From assembly GCF_020616335.1 (NCBI RefSeq), contig NZ_CP085051.1, forward strand, positions 1,798,001 to 1,862,000: DNA of 64,000 bases, read 5' to 3'. Below, piece after piece: positions 17,930 to 25,916 of this stretch (position 1 is its first letter; every line of letters starts with the position of its first letter). The position numbers and the translations under genes were made by a program. Under the pieces are notes generated by a model, which saw nothing but the letters and a program-made list of their open reading frames with translations, did no database searches and was not told the DNA's origin. Origin of the DNA: Corynebacterium uberis (lineage in GTDB: Bacteria > Actinomycetota > Actinomycetes > Mycobacteriales > Mycobacteriaceae).

Positions 17930-18268
17930 CTATTGCGTGTCTGGTTTTTTCTTTGCAACCTTGGGGAATGGGATCAAAAAAAGTAAAGCAATGTTGGCTA
18001 CAATTAATAAAACGAGCGGATAATCCCCATTTATCAAACTGGACAACTCGGGAAACATGCCCATTGAACTCAAGGAAATAACATTCAGGATGAAAGAGGT
18101 ATAGACGCGTGGCTGCCGCTTGTTAAAATCAACGGAAAGTGGAATTATGGGGAAAATTGTCAGAACGATGAGGAATGTAGCATCTATCCCGGTTACCCAG
18201 CCATGGAAAAAAATCATAAGTCCTAAATAGACGACTACTGACAAGGTATTCAGGATAGATGCTCGCAT
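17930..18268 (-). CDS. Four-helix membrane protein paired with the secreted protein
   Basis: The 112-residue protein has four hydrophobic segments (about residues 6-24, 28-44, 56-73, 82-100) and the basic tail KVAKKKPDTQ. Its ATG directly follows the stop of the secreted-protein gene with no gap, so the two are surely co-translated. The size, topology and pairing recall immunity proteins encoded after secreted toxins or bacteriocins, but I do not recognise the family and that role is inference. It is one of only two intact frames in the decayed island, which suggests it is maintained or recently acquired. Confidence 0.65.
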   Translation of the reverse strand: MRASILNTLSVVVYLGLMIFFHGWVTGIDATFLIVLTIFPIIPLSVDFNKRQPRVYTSFILNVISLSSMGMFPELSSLINGDYPLVLLIVANIALLFLIPFPKVAKKKPDTQ

Positions 18269-19033
18269 TTAACAATCCACTCGGTAGGGGAAGACTACAT
18301 TGATTCCATCGGCTGGCCCAAGAGCACGAATAGCTAGGCACTTGCCATCGGTGAAAGCTGGACCAGCGACGGCGGCCGCGTCAAGGGCTGCGCGACAAAA
18401 CACTCCTGCAGCCTTTGCTGCTGGATGCGGAAGCTTGCTAATGTACGCCCGACATGCTGCCATACCTGCACTCATCACTGCCCAATCCTTGGGGCTGATT
18501 ACCAAATCTTGGCCCACTTTTTTCCCGTTGTGGCGAACGTCCCGTATTTGGGGGTCCGCGACGATATAATCACCATCAAACCCAGTAGCCTCGACCGTCT
18601 GCACTAGGGTATTTCCTTGCGTAGTGAAGTACGTCGGCACATCCACTCCCGACTCCGTACGAGCCCAGGGGGCGAGAATTAGAGCCTCCGGTTCTCCGCT
18701 TGCAGCATCTCGAACGAGCACCCTTTCACCGCTGATTATTTCAAGCTTTTTACCATCGAAAGAGAACTTCGAAGAAAATACATCTCCACCCTCTTTTCCG
18801 AATAGGATGGTTGACTTTTCAGCATCTCCGTAGGTGAGAAAGTCGACCTCGTCGTCACTTTGCCAGTCGACCTCGGTACCGCTGTCAAGGCTGATAGAGT
18901 CCACGTTATACCCCGAAACGCCCTCACGTTGTGCCACGCGTGCGATCCGATCAGCTGCGTCACCGGTATTGGCCACCGCAGATGCCTCTAGGGGCGAGAA
19001 GAATACGGATAGGGCAACGAAAAGCGCCATCAC
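18269..19033 (-). CDS. Secreted protein of the decayed island
   Basis: The frame gives 254 residues from GTG 19033 (or ATG 19030). It has a hydrophobic N-terminus cut after EASA (about residue 18), an acidic middle (about residues 20-170), and a C-terminal Ala/Cys-rich domain with four cysteines (ACRAYI, FCRAAL, GKCLAIRALGP, RVDC). The signal peptide lacks the usual positive n-region. AAAGGAG at 19058-19064 is spaced 7 nt from another ATG (19050) that opens MHIHQK and stops at once, overlapping this start. One extra base would join the two into a normal signal peptide. The four-helix protein follows with no gap. I do not recognise the family; a bacteriocin-like or toxin role is possible but unproven. 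Confidence 0.6.
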   Translation of the reverse strand: MMALFVALSVFFSPLEASAVANTGDAADRIARVAQREGVSGYNVDSISLDSGTEVDWQSDDEVDFLTYGDAEKSTILFGKEGGDVFSSKFSFDGKKLEIISGERVLVRDAASGEPEALILAPWARTESGVDVPTYFTTQGNTLVQTVEATGFDGDYIVADPQIRDVRHNGKKVGQDLVISPKDWAVMSAGMAACRAYISKLPHPAAKAAGVFCRAALDAAAVAGPAFTDGKCLAIRALGPADGINVVFPYRVDC

Positions 19034-19131
19034 TTCTGATGAATGTGCATCGCGAGTCTCCTTTCACTTCTCTACGTACGATGCACCTCCGTATGCTACC
19101 GGCTGTGGTCAGACGATGCAGAGGATAGCAA

Positions 19132-19157
19132 GCCGCACCCCCACATGGGGGTGCGGC
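19132..19157. repeat. Perfect 12-bp hairpin
   Basis: GCCGCACCCCCA and TGGGGGTGCGGC are separated by CA, giving a near-perfect 26-bp palindrome about 80 nt upstream of the secreted-protein start. No T-run follows on either strand, so it is not a clear terminator. It could be an operator, a leader structure or a mobile-element end. Confidence 0.6.
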
Positions 19158-19267
19158 TCCCCTCTGGGGTATTCGCTGATCAGCGGGTTTAGCACGGGCA
19201 GTCATCTTTATGAGCAACCTTCCGCCAGGACATCACTCTCATCGATTTCTAAGATTCTCGACCCTTC

Positions 19268-19407
19268 GTGTTGGAGAGTGCATGAGGCTGGTTGGTGGCA
19301 CCACGGTCTTGCACAACATGCAAGTCCTTTGCTCAACACAGGAGTTCAATTGTACTTCTTCCGTCCATCGAAACAAATCCCTAACCTGAACACAGATCTA
19401 CAGGCTT
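19268..19407 (+). repeat. Diverged inverted repeat, right copy
   Basis: This is the partner of 15738-15876 in opposite orientation. The perfect 21-bp core is 19302-19322. The frame that reads NLNTDLQAWQ continues open to 19709, so this copy keeps more of the putative ancestral gene than the left one. Confidence 0.65.
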
Positions 19408-19409
19408 GG

Positions 19410-19709
19410 CAGGAGGCAGGAAGTTTCACGGCAGGCTCAGCCTGGCACATCAGGTGCTACCGCCAATTATACCGTAAAAGCTCTGCCCACACTGTTCAAG
19501 TCTGCTTCCCGACGGGTATGTCGCATGGAAAAGCGAGAACTGACTTGGCTATTATTGGTACCGGGCGACACGGATTAATTCCCTCCAAGATATATACAAA
19601 GGACTTTCCTGACGAAGTGGTGCGCGTCGATCTTGCCAGAAGTCTGAGCATTTCTTTGAATTCGGCAGCTCAAAGATTCGGGTTTAATATAGCCGCGTTT
19701 GAAAAATGA
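19410..19709 (+). pseudogene. Unidentified C-terminal gene fragment
   Basis: The frame continuing from the right repeat copy stays open to a TGA at 19709, and its last part looks protein-like (GRHGLIPSKIYTKDF, DEVVRVDLARSLSISL, RFGFNIAAFEK). No ribosome site or start belongs to it. It is probably the end of a decayed gene whose middle is shared with the left repeat. The family is unknown. Confidence 0.3.
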
Positions 19710-19787
19710 ATGCGTAAAGAACGGATCGGCCGTGGTAAATTGAAAATATCAGCCGGAGGCTGCCGAAGCCTTGCGTGAACTGGGACG

Positions 19788-19988
19788 GTGGTACCTTCTG
19801 CGGCAGGAAAACGGGATGCCACGGCCTTCAGCAACGTACTTGTCGAAGGACAATTTGCCGCCGAAGGGGTTTTTCCGCTCGTCAAAAAGCTTGCGCCAGA
19901 AGATCTCTGCGCAATGAGTCTAGACGCATCGCAGTTAGCTGGTGTCCCTGCCTTCACTCCCAAGATCCACAAGGCCCGCAGCCTGTAG
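19788..19988 (+). pseudogene. Unidentified gene fragment
   Basis: The 66-codon frame includes VLVEGQFAAEGVFPLVKKLA and LDASQLAGVPAF, which look like real protein with actinobacterial composition, in contrast to the surrounding noise. There is no ribosome site at the ATG. It is probably a remnant; the family is unknown. Confidence 0.3.
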
Positions 19989-20795
19989 CCCTGCAAGAGG
20001 ACTACAGTTGAATCGCTGCAATGGAGGCAGAACAGTTAATCCCTGCCAAACCTGAATCATATCAATTGCGACGAGAGGAAGCCTATCTGTTACAACGTTA
20101 GAATTGCCAAAGGAACTCACATCACAGCTGGCACACTAAAAGACCGGCCCGGACAGTTCCATACACTCAATAGAATACTTAAGTCCCGACGCAAATATAG
20201 TCTATTTTAGAACCTTTAATCCCTCATTAGACTTAGCCCTCGGGGTTACAATCTTGGCTGAAAACACCCTATTACTCCGTGAACCGAAAAGATCTTGACA
20301 CCGCCCCCCTTCTGCTCATGCAGACCCAGACGACAGTCACCGCGTAAAGTCAGAAGACCCGCAAATGTTCGGCAACGGCCGCCTTAACGAGTCGCAAATC
20401 TATTTGGTGGCTTATTTGTGCCATCCCCTACCCCTACATAGAAGTAGAAACCTAACCTTAACAACTAAGAATTAAAAAGAAACTGGAAGACCGGAACAGA
20501 TACACGGCCATTACCCTTTTCAAAAAAACCAACTCAACCCTATAAATCATCGATATATACACCGCAGGAGGATATTCGTTCTACCAGCTTAAGATATTCA
20601 GCATTTCTTTCTAGTATGCAAGATAAAGACTACCTGTATTTCCATTCATCAATCAAGCTAGAAATGCTAACAACCCGCAAGTGGCCATTTTATTGCTTTG
20701 AGTAATTACCAGACCTGCGATGAACTATCCCGCAAGGATCCCCGCGCAAAGTATCCGCCGTTCTCCGCCCGCGGCTCTTTCGGATCCCCTCTTCA

Positions 20796-21752
20796 CTACC
20801 CCAGCGCCGCCACCGCGTCGACCACCAGGTCCCAGAACTTCCCGTGATCGAGGGTGGTGGCGGCCTTGGTGTGGCAGTCGGCGGGGGCGGGTGCGCGGAA
20901 ATCGGCAACCGTCATGCCCACGGTGAGTTCGCCGCGCAGTTCGACGTCGAGGGGCACCGGCACGGTCTGCACGACGTCCGGGTCGATGAGGTAGGCGACG
21001 GTGCAGGGGTCGTGGACGGGCGGGTCGTCGAAGCCTTGGGCTTCGCGGTAGGACTCGCGGAAGTAGCCGAACAGGCCTACCACAAAGTCGCCTGCCTGGC
21101 TGCCCAGGGCGGCGAAGCGCTGCTCGACCTCCGCGGTGGCCAGCGCTTGGTGGGTGAGATCCAGGCCGACCATGACCACGGGCCAGGGCTCGTTGAACAC
21201 GATGTGCGCGGCTTCTGGGTCGACGATGATGTTGAACTCGGCGGCCGCGGACCAGTTGCCGGTGTGGTAGCCGCCGCCCATGAGCACGACCTCGCGGACG
21301 CGCTCGACGATGCGGGGTTCCTTGCGCGCCGCGAGTGCGATGTTGGTCAACGGCCCGGTGGGAACCAGGGTGACGGTGCCGGGCTCGCGGCTCATGACCT
21401 GCTCGATGATGAAGTCCACGGCGTGGTCCTCGGCTACGGGCACGGTGGGTTCGGGAAGTTCAAAGCCCTCGATTTCCATGCCGGTTTCGCCGTGGATGGA
21501 TTCGGCTACCTCTACCTCGCGCACCAGGGGGCGGGTGCATCCGGCATGCAGGGGCACACCGTTAAGCCCGGCGATGGTCATGACGATCTGCGCGTTGCGG
21601 GTGACCTTGGCAAGCGTTTGGTTGCCGCCCACGGTGGTTACGCCGATCAGGTCGATCGCGGGGTTGCCGGCGGCGAGCAGGATGGCCACGGCGTCATCGT
21701 GGCCGGGGTCGCAGTCGAGGATGATGCTGCGGGGTTGGGTATCAGTACTCAT
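20796..21752 (-). CDS. uriH: Uridine/inosine-type nucleoside hydrolase
   Basis: The 318-residue ribonucleoside hydrolase splits nucleosides into ribose and base. The N-terminal DCDPGHDDAVAILLA is the calcium-binding D-x-D-x-x-x-D-D signature. LMGGGYHTGNWSAAAEFNIIVDPEAA is the second conserved block, and a PCTVAYLIDP loop near residue 235 (D-P-C) completes the active site. The ATG at 21752 lies 4 nt after the transporter stop, so it is the second gene of a transporter-hydrolase operon. The pairing matches uriT-uriH of Corynebacterium, hence uridine as likely substrate, but inosine or other nucleosides are not excluded. Confidence 0.9.
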   Translation of the reverse strand: MSTDTQPRSIILDCDPGHDDAVAILLAAGNPAIDLIGVTTVGGNQTLAKVTRNAQIVMTIAGLNGVPLHAGCTRPLVREVEVAESIHGETGMEIEGFELPEPTVPVAEDHAVDFIIEQVMSREPGTVTLVPTGPLTNIALAARKEPRIVERVREVVLMGGGYHTGNWSAAAEFNIIVDPEAAHIVFNEPWPVVMVGLDLTHQALATAEVEQRFAALGSQAGDFVVGLFGYFRESYREAQGFDDPPVHDPCTVAYLIDPDVVQTVPVPLDVELRGELTVGMTVADFRAPAPADCHTKAATTLDHGKFWDLVVDAVAALG

Positions 21753-21756
21753 GGTT

Positions 21757-23211
21757 CTAGCTTTCTGCAGGGGTGTTCGCACCGACGGTGTCGGTGAGCG
21801 CCTCGGGGCGCGGGATGAGGGTGGACATGACCAGGGCGCATGCCAGGATGATCATGCCGGTGATGATGCCGCCGCGGTAGCCGGTGGCGGAGTACACGGC
21901 GAAGAGCACCGCGAAGGACAGCCCGGCGCCGAGGTTGAAGGCGCCGGCGTTCATACCGGGCAGGTAGCCGGGGTTCGCCGCCGGGGAGAGCACAATGCCC
22001 AACCCGTTGAGCATGATGTTAGAAATGCCCGCGTAGGTGATACCGACGAGCAGGGAGATGACTAGCAGGGAGACCTTCGTCGGCGAGCCGACGACCCACA
22101 GGCCCACAGCCAGTCCGATGACGGTGCCCACCAGGCCGATCTGGAGGACTAGCTTGTAGCCGATGCGCGCGGCCAGCGCCCCGGAGATCGGCCCCATGAC
22201 CAGGCCCACGAGCGCGTAGGGGGTGAGGGTGACCCAGGAGATGGCGTCCGCGCCGATGCCCGCGCCCACCTGGCTATCTTGCCCAAGGTTGGGAATCAGG
22301 CCGTTCGTCACGGCGAACACGCCGGTCATGGTCAACAGCGTGGTGCCCAGCAGCGCCCAGGTGCGCCGCTGGACCAGGTAGTCCACGCTGACCAGCGGGT
22401 GGGCGACGGTCTTTTCCACCCGCCAGAACACGGCAAAGGATGCCGCGCCGACGGCCAGCAGCACCACCACGAACAACCAGTTGGCCTCGGCGATCTTGCC
22501 GGCCTCGTTGAAGGCGGTCAGCAGCGCGGCCAGCGCCACCACCAGCGGGGCCACGCCCTTCCAGTCCATGGGCGGGGTCTGCGGGGCGGTGGTTTCCTTG
22601 GTGCCCACGTGCACCACGACGGTGGCCACGGCGGCGAATGCGGCGATGACCCAGAAGATGGAGCGGAAGCCCAGGTGATCGGCCAGCCAACCGCCGGCGA
22701 GGGCATCCACGCCCGCGATGCCGCCGTTGACGGAGGTGATCACGCCCATGAGCACGGCATACTGGCTATCGCGGGGCACCTGGACGCGCAGCATGATCAG
22801 CGCCATGGGCACGGTGGGCCCGGCCACGCCCTGGATGATGCGGGCGATGGCCAGCACGGTGACGTTGGGGGCCAGGGCGGCCAGCACGCAGCCCAGGGCC
22901 AGGACGGCCATCATGCCGGTGAGCACGCGGCGCCGGCCGATGAGGTCGCCCCAGCGCGGCAGGAACAGGGAGAAAAGCGCGGCAGCGGTAAAGAACGCGG
23001 TCTGCGTCAGCCCGATGTGCGCGGTGGTGGCGTCTAGTTCGCGCTCCATGGTGGCCAGCGCCGGGGAGAGCATGGAAGCGTTGAGCTGGAAGGCCAGGAC
23101 GGCCACCATGAGGGTGGTCACGAGGGCCGCGGCGGCCCCGGGGCGCAGGGCGGTATCGGGGCCTAGATCGGGTTCCGCGGCGGCGGGGGAAGTGTTCACG
23201 GCAACAGACAT
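21757..23211 (-). CDS. uriT: MFS transporter, probable uridine carrier
   Basis: The 484-residue major-facilitator protein has a 25-residue polar lead followed by 12-14 membrane helices. It carries the loop 2-3 signature (GDLIGRRRVL, about residues 95-105) and PTVPMALIMLRVQ in the drug-H+ antiporter style. The ATG at 23211 (MSVAVNTS) is preferred; the longer frame has no ribosome site. It sits 4 nt upstream of the nucleoside hydrolase, and a ribokinase lies across the decayed island, matching the uridine uptake genes of Corynebacterium. Substrate is inferred from context only. Confidence 0.85.
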   Translation of the reverse strand: MSVAVNTSPAAAEPDLGPDTALRPGAAAALVTTLMVAVLAFQLNASMLSPALATMERELDATTAHIGLTQTAFFTAAALFSLFLPRWGDLIGRRRVLTGMMAVLALGCVLAALAPNVTVLAIARIIQGVAGPTVPMALIMLRVQVPRDSQYAVLMGVITSVNGGIAGVDALAGGWLADHLGFRSIFWVIAAFAAVATVVVHVGTKETTAPQTPPMDWKGVAPLVVALAALLTAFNEAGKIAEANWLFVVVLLAVGAASFAVFWRVEKTVAHPLVSVDYLVQRRTWALLGTTLLTMTGVFAVTNGLIPNLGQDSQVGAGIGADAISWVTLTPYALVGLVMGPISGALAARIGYKLVLQIGLVGTVIGLAVGLWVVGSPTKVSLLVISLLVGITYAGISNIMLNGLGIVLSPAANPGYLPGMNAGAFNLGAGLSFAVLFAVYSATGYRGGIITGMIILACALVMSTLIPRPEALTDTVGANTPAES

Positions 23212-23272
23212 CCTTGGGTCTTGTCGAAGGTCCGCGCGCCAGCGCATCAAGTGACTCCCCGGCGCGCGCAGC

Positions 23273-23401
23273 TTAGCTGGAGTAAATGCGCGGGAGCAGG
23301 CGGGCATCCACCAGGTGTTCGTCGGTGACCTCGAAAACTGCGACGAGGTGGTCAAACTCCCGGGCCTCTGCCGGTGTCAGTCCCACGGGACTGCCGTTGT
23401 T
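23273..23401 (-). other. Possible small ORF or gene remnant upstream of uriT
   Basis: A 42-codon minus frame between stops reads PAEAREFDHLVAVFEVTDE then HLVDARLLPRIYSS. The composition looks coded. A GTG at 23386 could start a 37-residue peptide, but there is no clear ribosome site. It may be the tail of a lost gene (a regulator would be expected here) or a small protein. Confidence 0.25.
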
Positions 23402-23479
23402 CTAGGTCTCCATGAGCACTTACTCTAGCCCATTGGGCGACGCGCTCAAGGCCATCTACCCTTATGCCTCGCGCTACAT

Positions 23480-23485
23480 TAGTAT
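23480..23485 (+). promoter_or_regulatory. -10 element of the PTS operon (leaderless)
   Basis: TAGTAT ends exactly 7 nt before the ATG at 23493, with no Shine-Dalgarno between. This both indicates a leaderless mRNA and decides the start, since an upstream ATG at 23412 would lie 5' of the promoter. Confidence 0.5.
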
Positions 23486-23492
23486 CACCTAT

Positions 23493-24323
23493 ATGGATGA
23501 CCTTTCACAACTTTTGGACGATGCCGCCATCGACCTGCATGGTCGGGCCGGCACGTGGCGCGAGGCGCTGACCCGCGCCGGCGAGCTGCTTGAGCAGGCC
23601 GGAGCCGCCAGCGCCGACTACACCGCGGAGATGATCGCGTCGGTGGAACAGCACGGCCCGTACATTGTCATCGCCCCCGGCTTCGCCTTCGCCCACGCCC
23701 GGCCCAGCCCAGCGGTCAACCGCACGGCCCTATCCTGGCTGCGGCTCGAGGAGCCGGTGGTCTTTGGGCACCCGGACAATGACCCGGTTGACCTGGTGGT
23801 GGGGCTGTGCGCCACCGATGACAAGGCGCACACCCGGGCGCTGGCGCAGCTGTCCAAACTGCTCGCCTCCCGGCGCTCGCTTCTCGACGCCGCCGCCACC
23901 CCCGCGCAGCTGCGCGCAGCGCTCGAGCCGAAGGCGGCGCGCACCGCTGCGGGTGCGGGCAAGGGGGCGAAACAGGGGGCGTCGACAAGCGGTGGCGAGG
24001 ACCACCGCCTGATCCTGACGGTGTGTGGCAACGGGCTAGGCACCTCCCTATTTTTGAAGAACACGCTCGAATCCGTGCTCGACGAGTGGGGGTGGGCGCC
24101 GTTTATCTCTGTGGAGGCGACCGACACGATCTCCGCGAAGGGGCGCGCGTCCCAGGCAGATTGCATCCTGACCTCCGGTGAGATTGCGCGCACCCTCGGC
24201 GAGGTGGGTGTGCCTGTGGCGGTGATCGCCAACTTCACCTCGCGGGCCGAAATTGATAGCGCCCTGCGCGGCCTCTACGACCTTGATGCCCTCAACCCCA
24301 ACGATCAGCAGGAGCACGCCTAA
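23493..24323 (+). CDS. PTS EIIA-EIIB fusion, ascorbate/SgaBA type
   Basis: The 276-residue cytoplasmic phosphotransferase protein passes phosphate from HPr to sugar. The N-terminal EIIA domain (about residues 1-145, mannitol/fructose-Ntr fold) has the phospho-His in GFAFAHARPS (His68). An Ala/Gly/Lys-rich linker follows, then an EIIB domain of the UlaB/SgaB type with the P-loop VCGNGLGTS (Cys178). The start at 23493 is chosen from the leaderless promoter. The EIIC gene follows 3 nt after the stop. Fusion of A and B in one chain with a separate C is one of the known orders for this family. The substrate is not certain; L-ascorbate or a pentitol-like sugar is possible. Confidence 0.88.
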   Translation: MDDLSQLLDDAAIDLHGRAGTWREALTRAGELLEQAGAASADYTAEMIASVEQHGPYIVIAPGFAFAHARPSPAVNRTALSWLRLEEPVVFGHPDNDPVDLVVGLCATDDKAHTRALAQLSKLLASRRSLLDAAATPAQLRAALEPKAARTAAGAGKGAKQGASTSGGEDHRLILTVCGNGLGTSLFLKNTLESVLDEWGWAPFISVEATDTISAKGRASQADCILTSGEIARTLGEVGVPVAVIANFTSRAEIDSALRGLYDLDALNPNDQQEHA

Positions 24324-24326
24324 CCC

Positions 24327-25916
24327 ATGGATGCTGTCAGTTCCTTCCTCCAGTTCCTTGTCAACGACCTCTTGTCCGTGCCTGCGTTCCTCATCGGCAT
24401 CATCACCGCCGTGGGGCTGTCCGCGATGGGTCGCCACGCCGGCGACGTCATCGGCGGCGCCCTGAAAGCCACCCTGGGATTCCTGCTCATCGGAGCCGGC
24501 GCCGGGCTGGTCACCGCCTCCCTCGAACCGCTCGGCGTGATGATCCAAGGGGCCACCGGCGCCCACGGCGTGGTGCCCACCAATGAGGCGATTGCGGGCA
24601 TCGCGCAGGACAAATACGGCTCCCAGGTGGCCTGGCTGATGATCCTGGGCTTTGCCATCTCCCTGGTGCTCGCCCGCCTGACGCGACTGTCCTACGTCTT
24701 TTTGACCGGACACCACGTGCTGTTCATGGCCACCATGCTCACCATCATCCTGGCCACCGCGGGCTTCAACTCCTGGCTGACCGTCGGGCTGGGTGCGGCA
24801 CTACTGGGCATCCTCATGGTCTCCCTGCCTGCCATCGCCCACCCATTTACCCGCAAGATCACCGGCGATGACTCCGTGGCCATCGGCCACTTTGGCACGC
24901 TTGGTTACGTCGCCTCCGGGGCGGTAGGCGCGCTGGTCGGGCGCAAGTCCCGCTCCACCGAAGAACTCTCCTTGCCCTCCGGGCTGCGCTTCCTGCGCGA
25001 CTCCATGGTGGCCACCGCGCTGTCCATGGCGCTGATGTATGTGATTCTGGCCATCATCTTCGTCGTGCGCGCCGGCACGCAGGAGGCCTACGGAGCCTTT
25101 GACAACGGCGCCACCGGGCTGGGCAACTACCTCATGCAATCGGTGACCCAGGGCCTGCAATTCGGCGTGGCCGTGGCCGTCATCCTCTTCGGCGTGCGCA
25201 CCATTCTGGGCGAACTCGTCCCCGCCTTCCAGGGCATCGCCGCCAAGGTCGTGCCCGGCGCGATCCCGGCTCTCGACGCCCCGATCGTCTTCCCCTACGC
25301 GCAAAACGCGGTGCTCATCGGGTTCATCTCCTCCTTTACCGGCGGGCTCATCGGCCTGGCGTTGCTCAGCGTCTGGCTCCAGCCGGCCTTCGGCGCCGCG
25401 CTCATCCTGCCCGGCCTGGTGCCCCACTTCTTCACCGGCGGTGCCGCCGGCGTGTTTGGCAACGCCACCGGCGGGCGCCGCGGGGCCGTGCTCGGCGCGG
25501 CCACCAACGGGCTGATCATCACCCTGCTGCCGGCCTTCCTCATCAACGCGCTGGGTGCCTTCGCCGGAGAGAACACCACCTTCGGCGATGCCGATTTCGG
25601 CTGGATGGGCCTGCTGGTCAGCGCCGCAGCCTCCGCCCCCGGCTGGGTTGGCCCCGCCGCCGTAGCAGTGGTGGGCCTGGCCGTGCTCGGCCTGGGCCTG
25701 CTGTGCCAGCACCGCCTGGTTGATACCCCCTGGGATCCCGCACCCGGGCGCGGGGCAACCTTCGGCGCGGGCGCGGCTGCTGGTGCCGGTGCTGGAGCGG
25801 CACAGGATGCGACGGAGGGCGCGAACAAGCAGCACAACCACCCGCGGATTACGCCCCCGCGCGGGGCTCCGGTACCGCCGCCCGCGACGCAGCTGGCAGG
25901 CGACGCCGGCGCATAA
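24327..25916 (+). CDS. ulaA: PTS EIIC, ascorbate (UlaA/SgaT) type
   Basis: The 529-residue integral membrane permease has about 11 helices and the family landmarks HHVLFMATMLTI, ALDAPIVFPYAQNAVLIGF and GLVPHFFTGGAAGVFGN. The C-terminal 70 residues form a Gly/Ala/Pro-rich tail not needed for the fold. Its last 68 bp overlap the end of the convergent BASS gene. It lies 3 nt after the EIIAB gene, so the two form one sugar-uptake system. UlaA of E. coli imports L-ascorbate; that substrate is inferred, not shown. Confidence 0.88.
   Translation: MDAVSSFLQFLVNDLLSVPAFLIGIITAVGLSAMGRHAGDVIGGALKATLGFLLIGAGAGLVTASLEPLGVMIQGATGAHGVVPTNEAIAGIAQDKYGSQVAWLMILGFAISLVLARLTRLSYVFLTGHHVLFMATMLTIILATAGFNSWLTVGLGAALLGILMVSLPAIAHPFTRKITGDDSVAIGHFGTLGYVASGAVGALVGRKSRSTEELSLPSGLRFLRDSMVATALSMALMYVILAIIFVVRAGTQEAYGAFDNGATGLGNYLMQSVTQGLQFGVAVAVILFGVRTILGELVPAFQGIAAKVVPGAIPALDAPIVFPYAQNAVLIGFISSFTGGLIGLALLSVWLQPAFGAALILPGLVPHFFTGGAAGVFGNATGGRRGAVLGAATNGLIITLLPAFLINALGAFAGENTTFGDADFGWMGLLVSAAASAPGWVGPAAVAVVGLAVLGLGLLCQHRLVDTPWDPAPGRGATFGAGAAAGAGAGAAQDATEGANKQHNHPRITPPRGAPVPPPATQLAGDAGA

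Larger units (their letters stand above)
13833..20795. other. Decayed lower-GC island between rbsK and uriH
   Basis: This roughly 7 kb stretch differs from both flanks. By eye its base composition is near 50% GC, against well over 60% outside. Long coding frames are absent except at 17930-19033, and homopolymer and AT-rich patches are common. Within it I can identify a decayed IS3 OrfA (about 14316), a decayed IS110 transposase (16513-17787), two diverged inverted copies of one 140-bp sequence, and two short protein-like fragments (19410, 19788). From 13833 to 14310, 14500 to 15730 and 20000 to 20795 I see nothing recognisable. No tRNA or perfect flanking repeat marks its ends. Confidence 0.8.
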
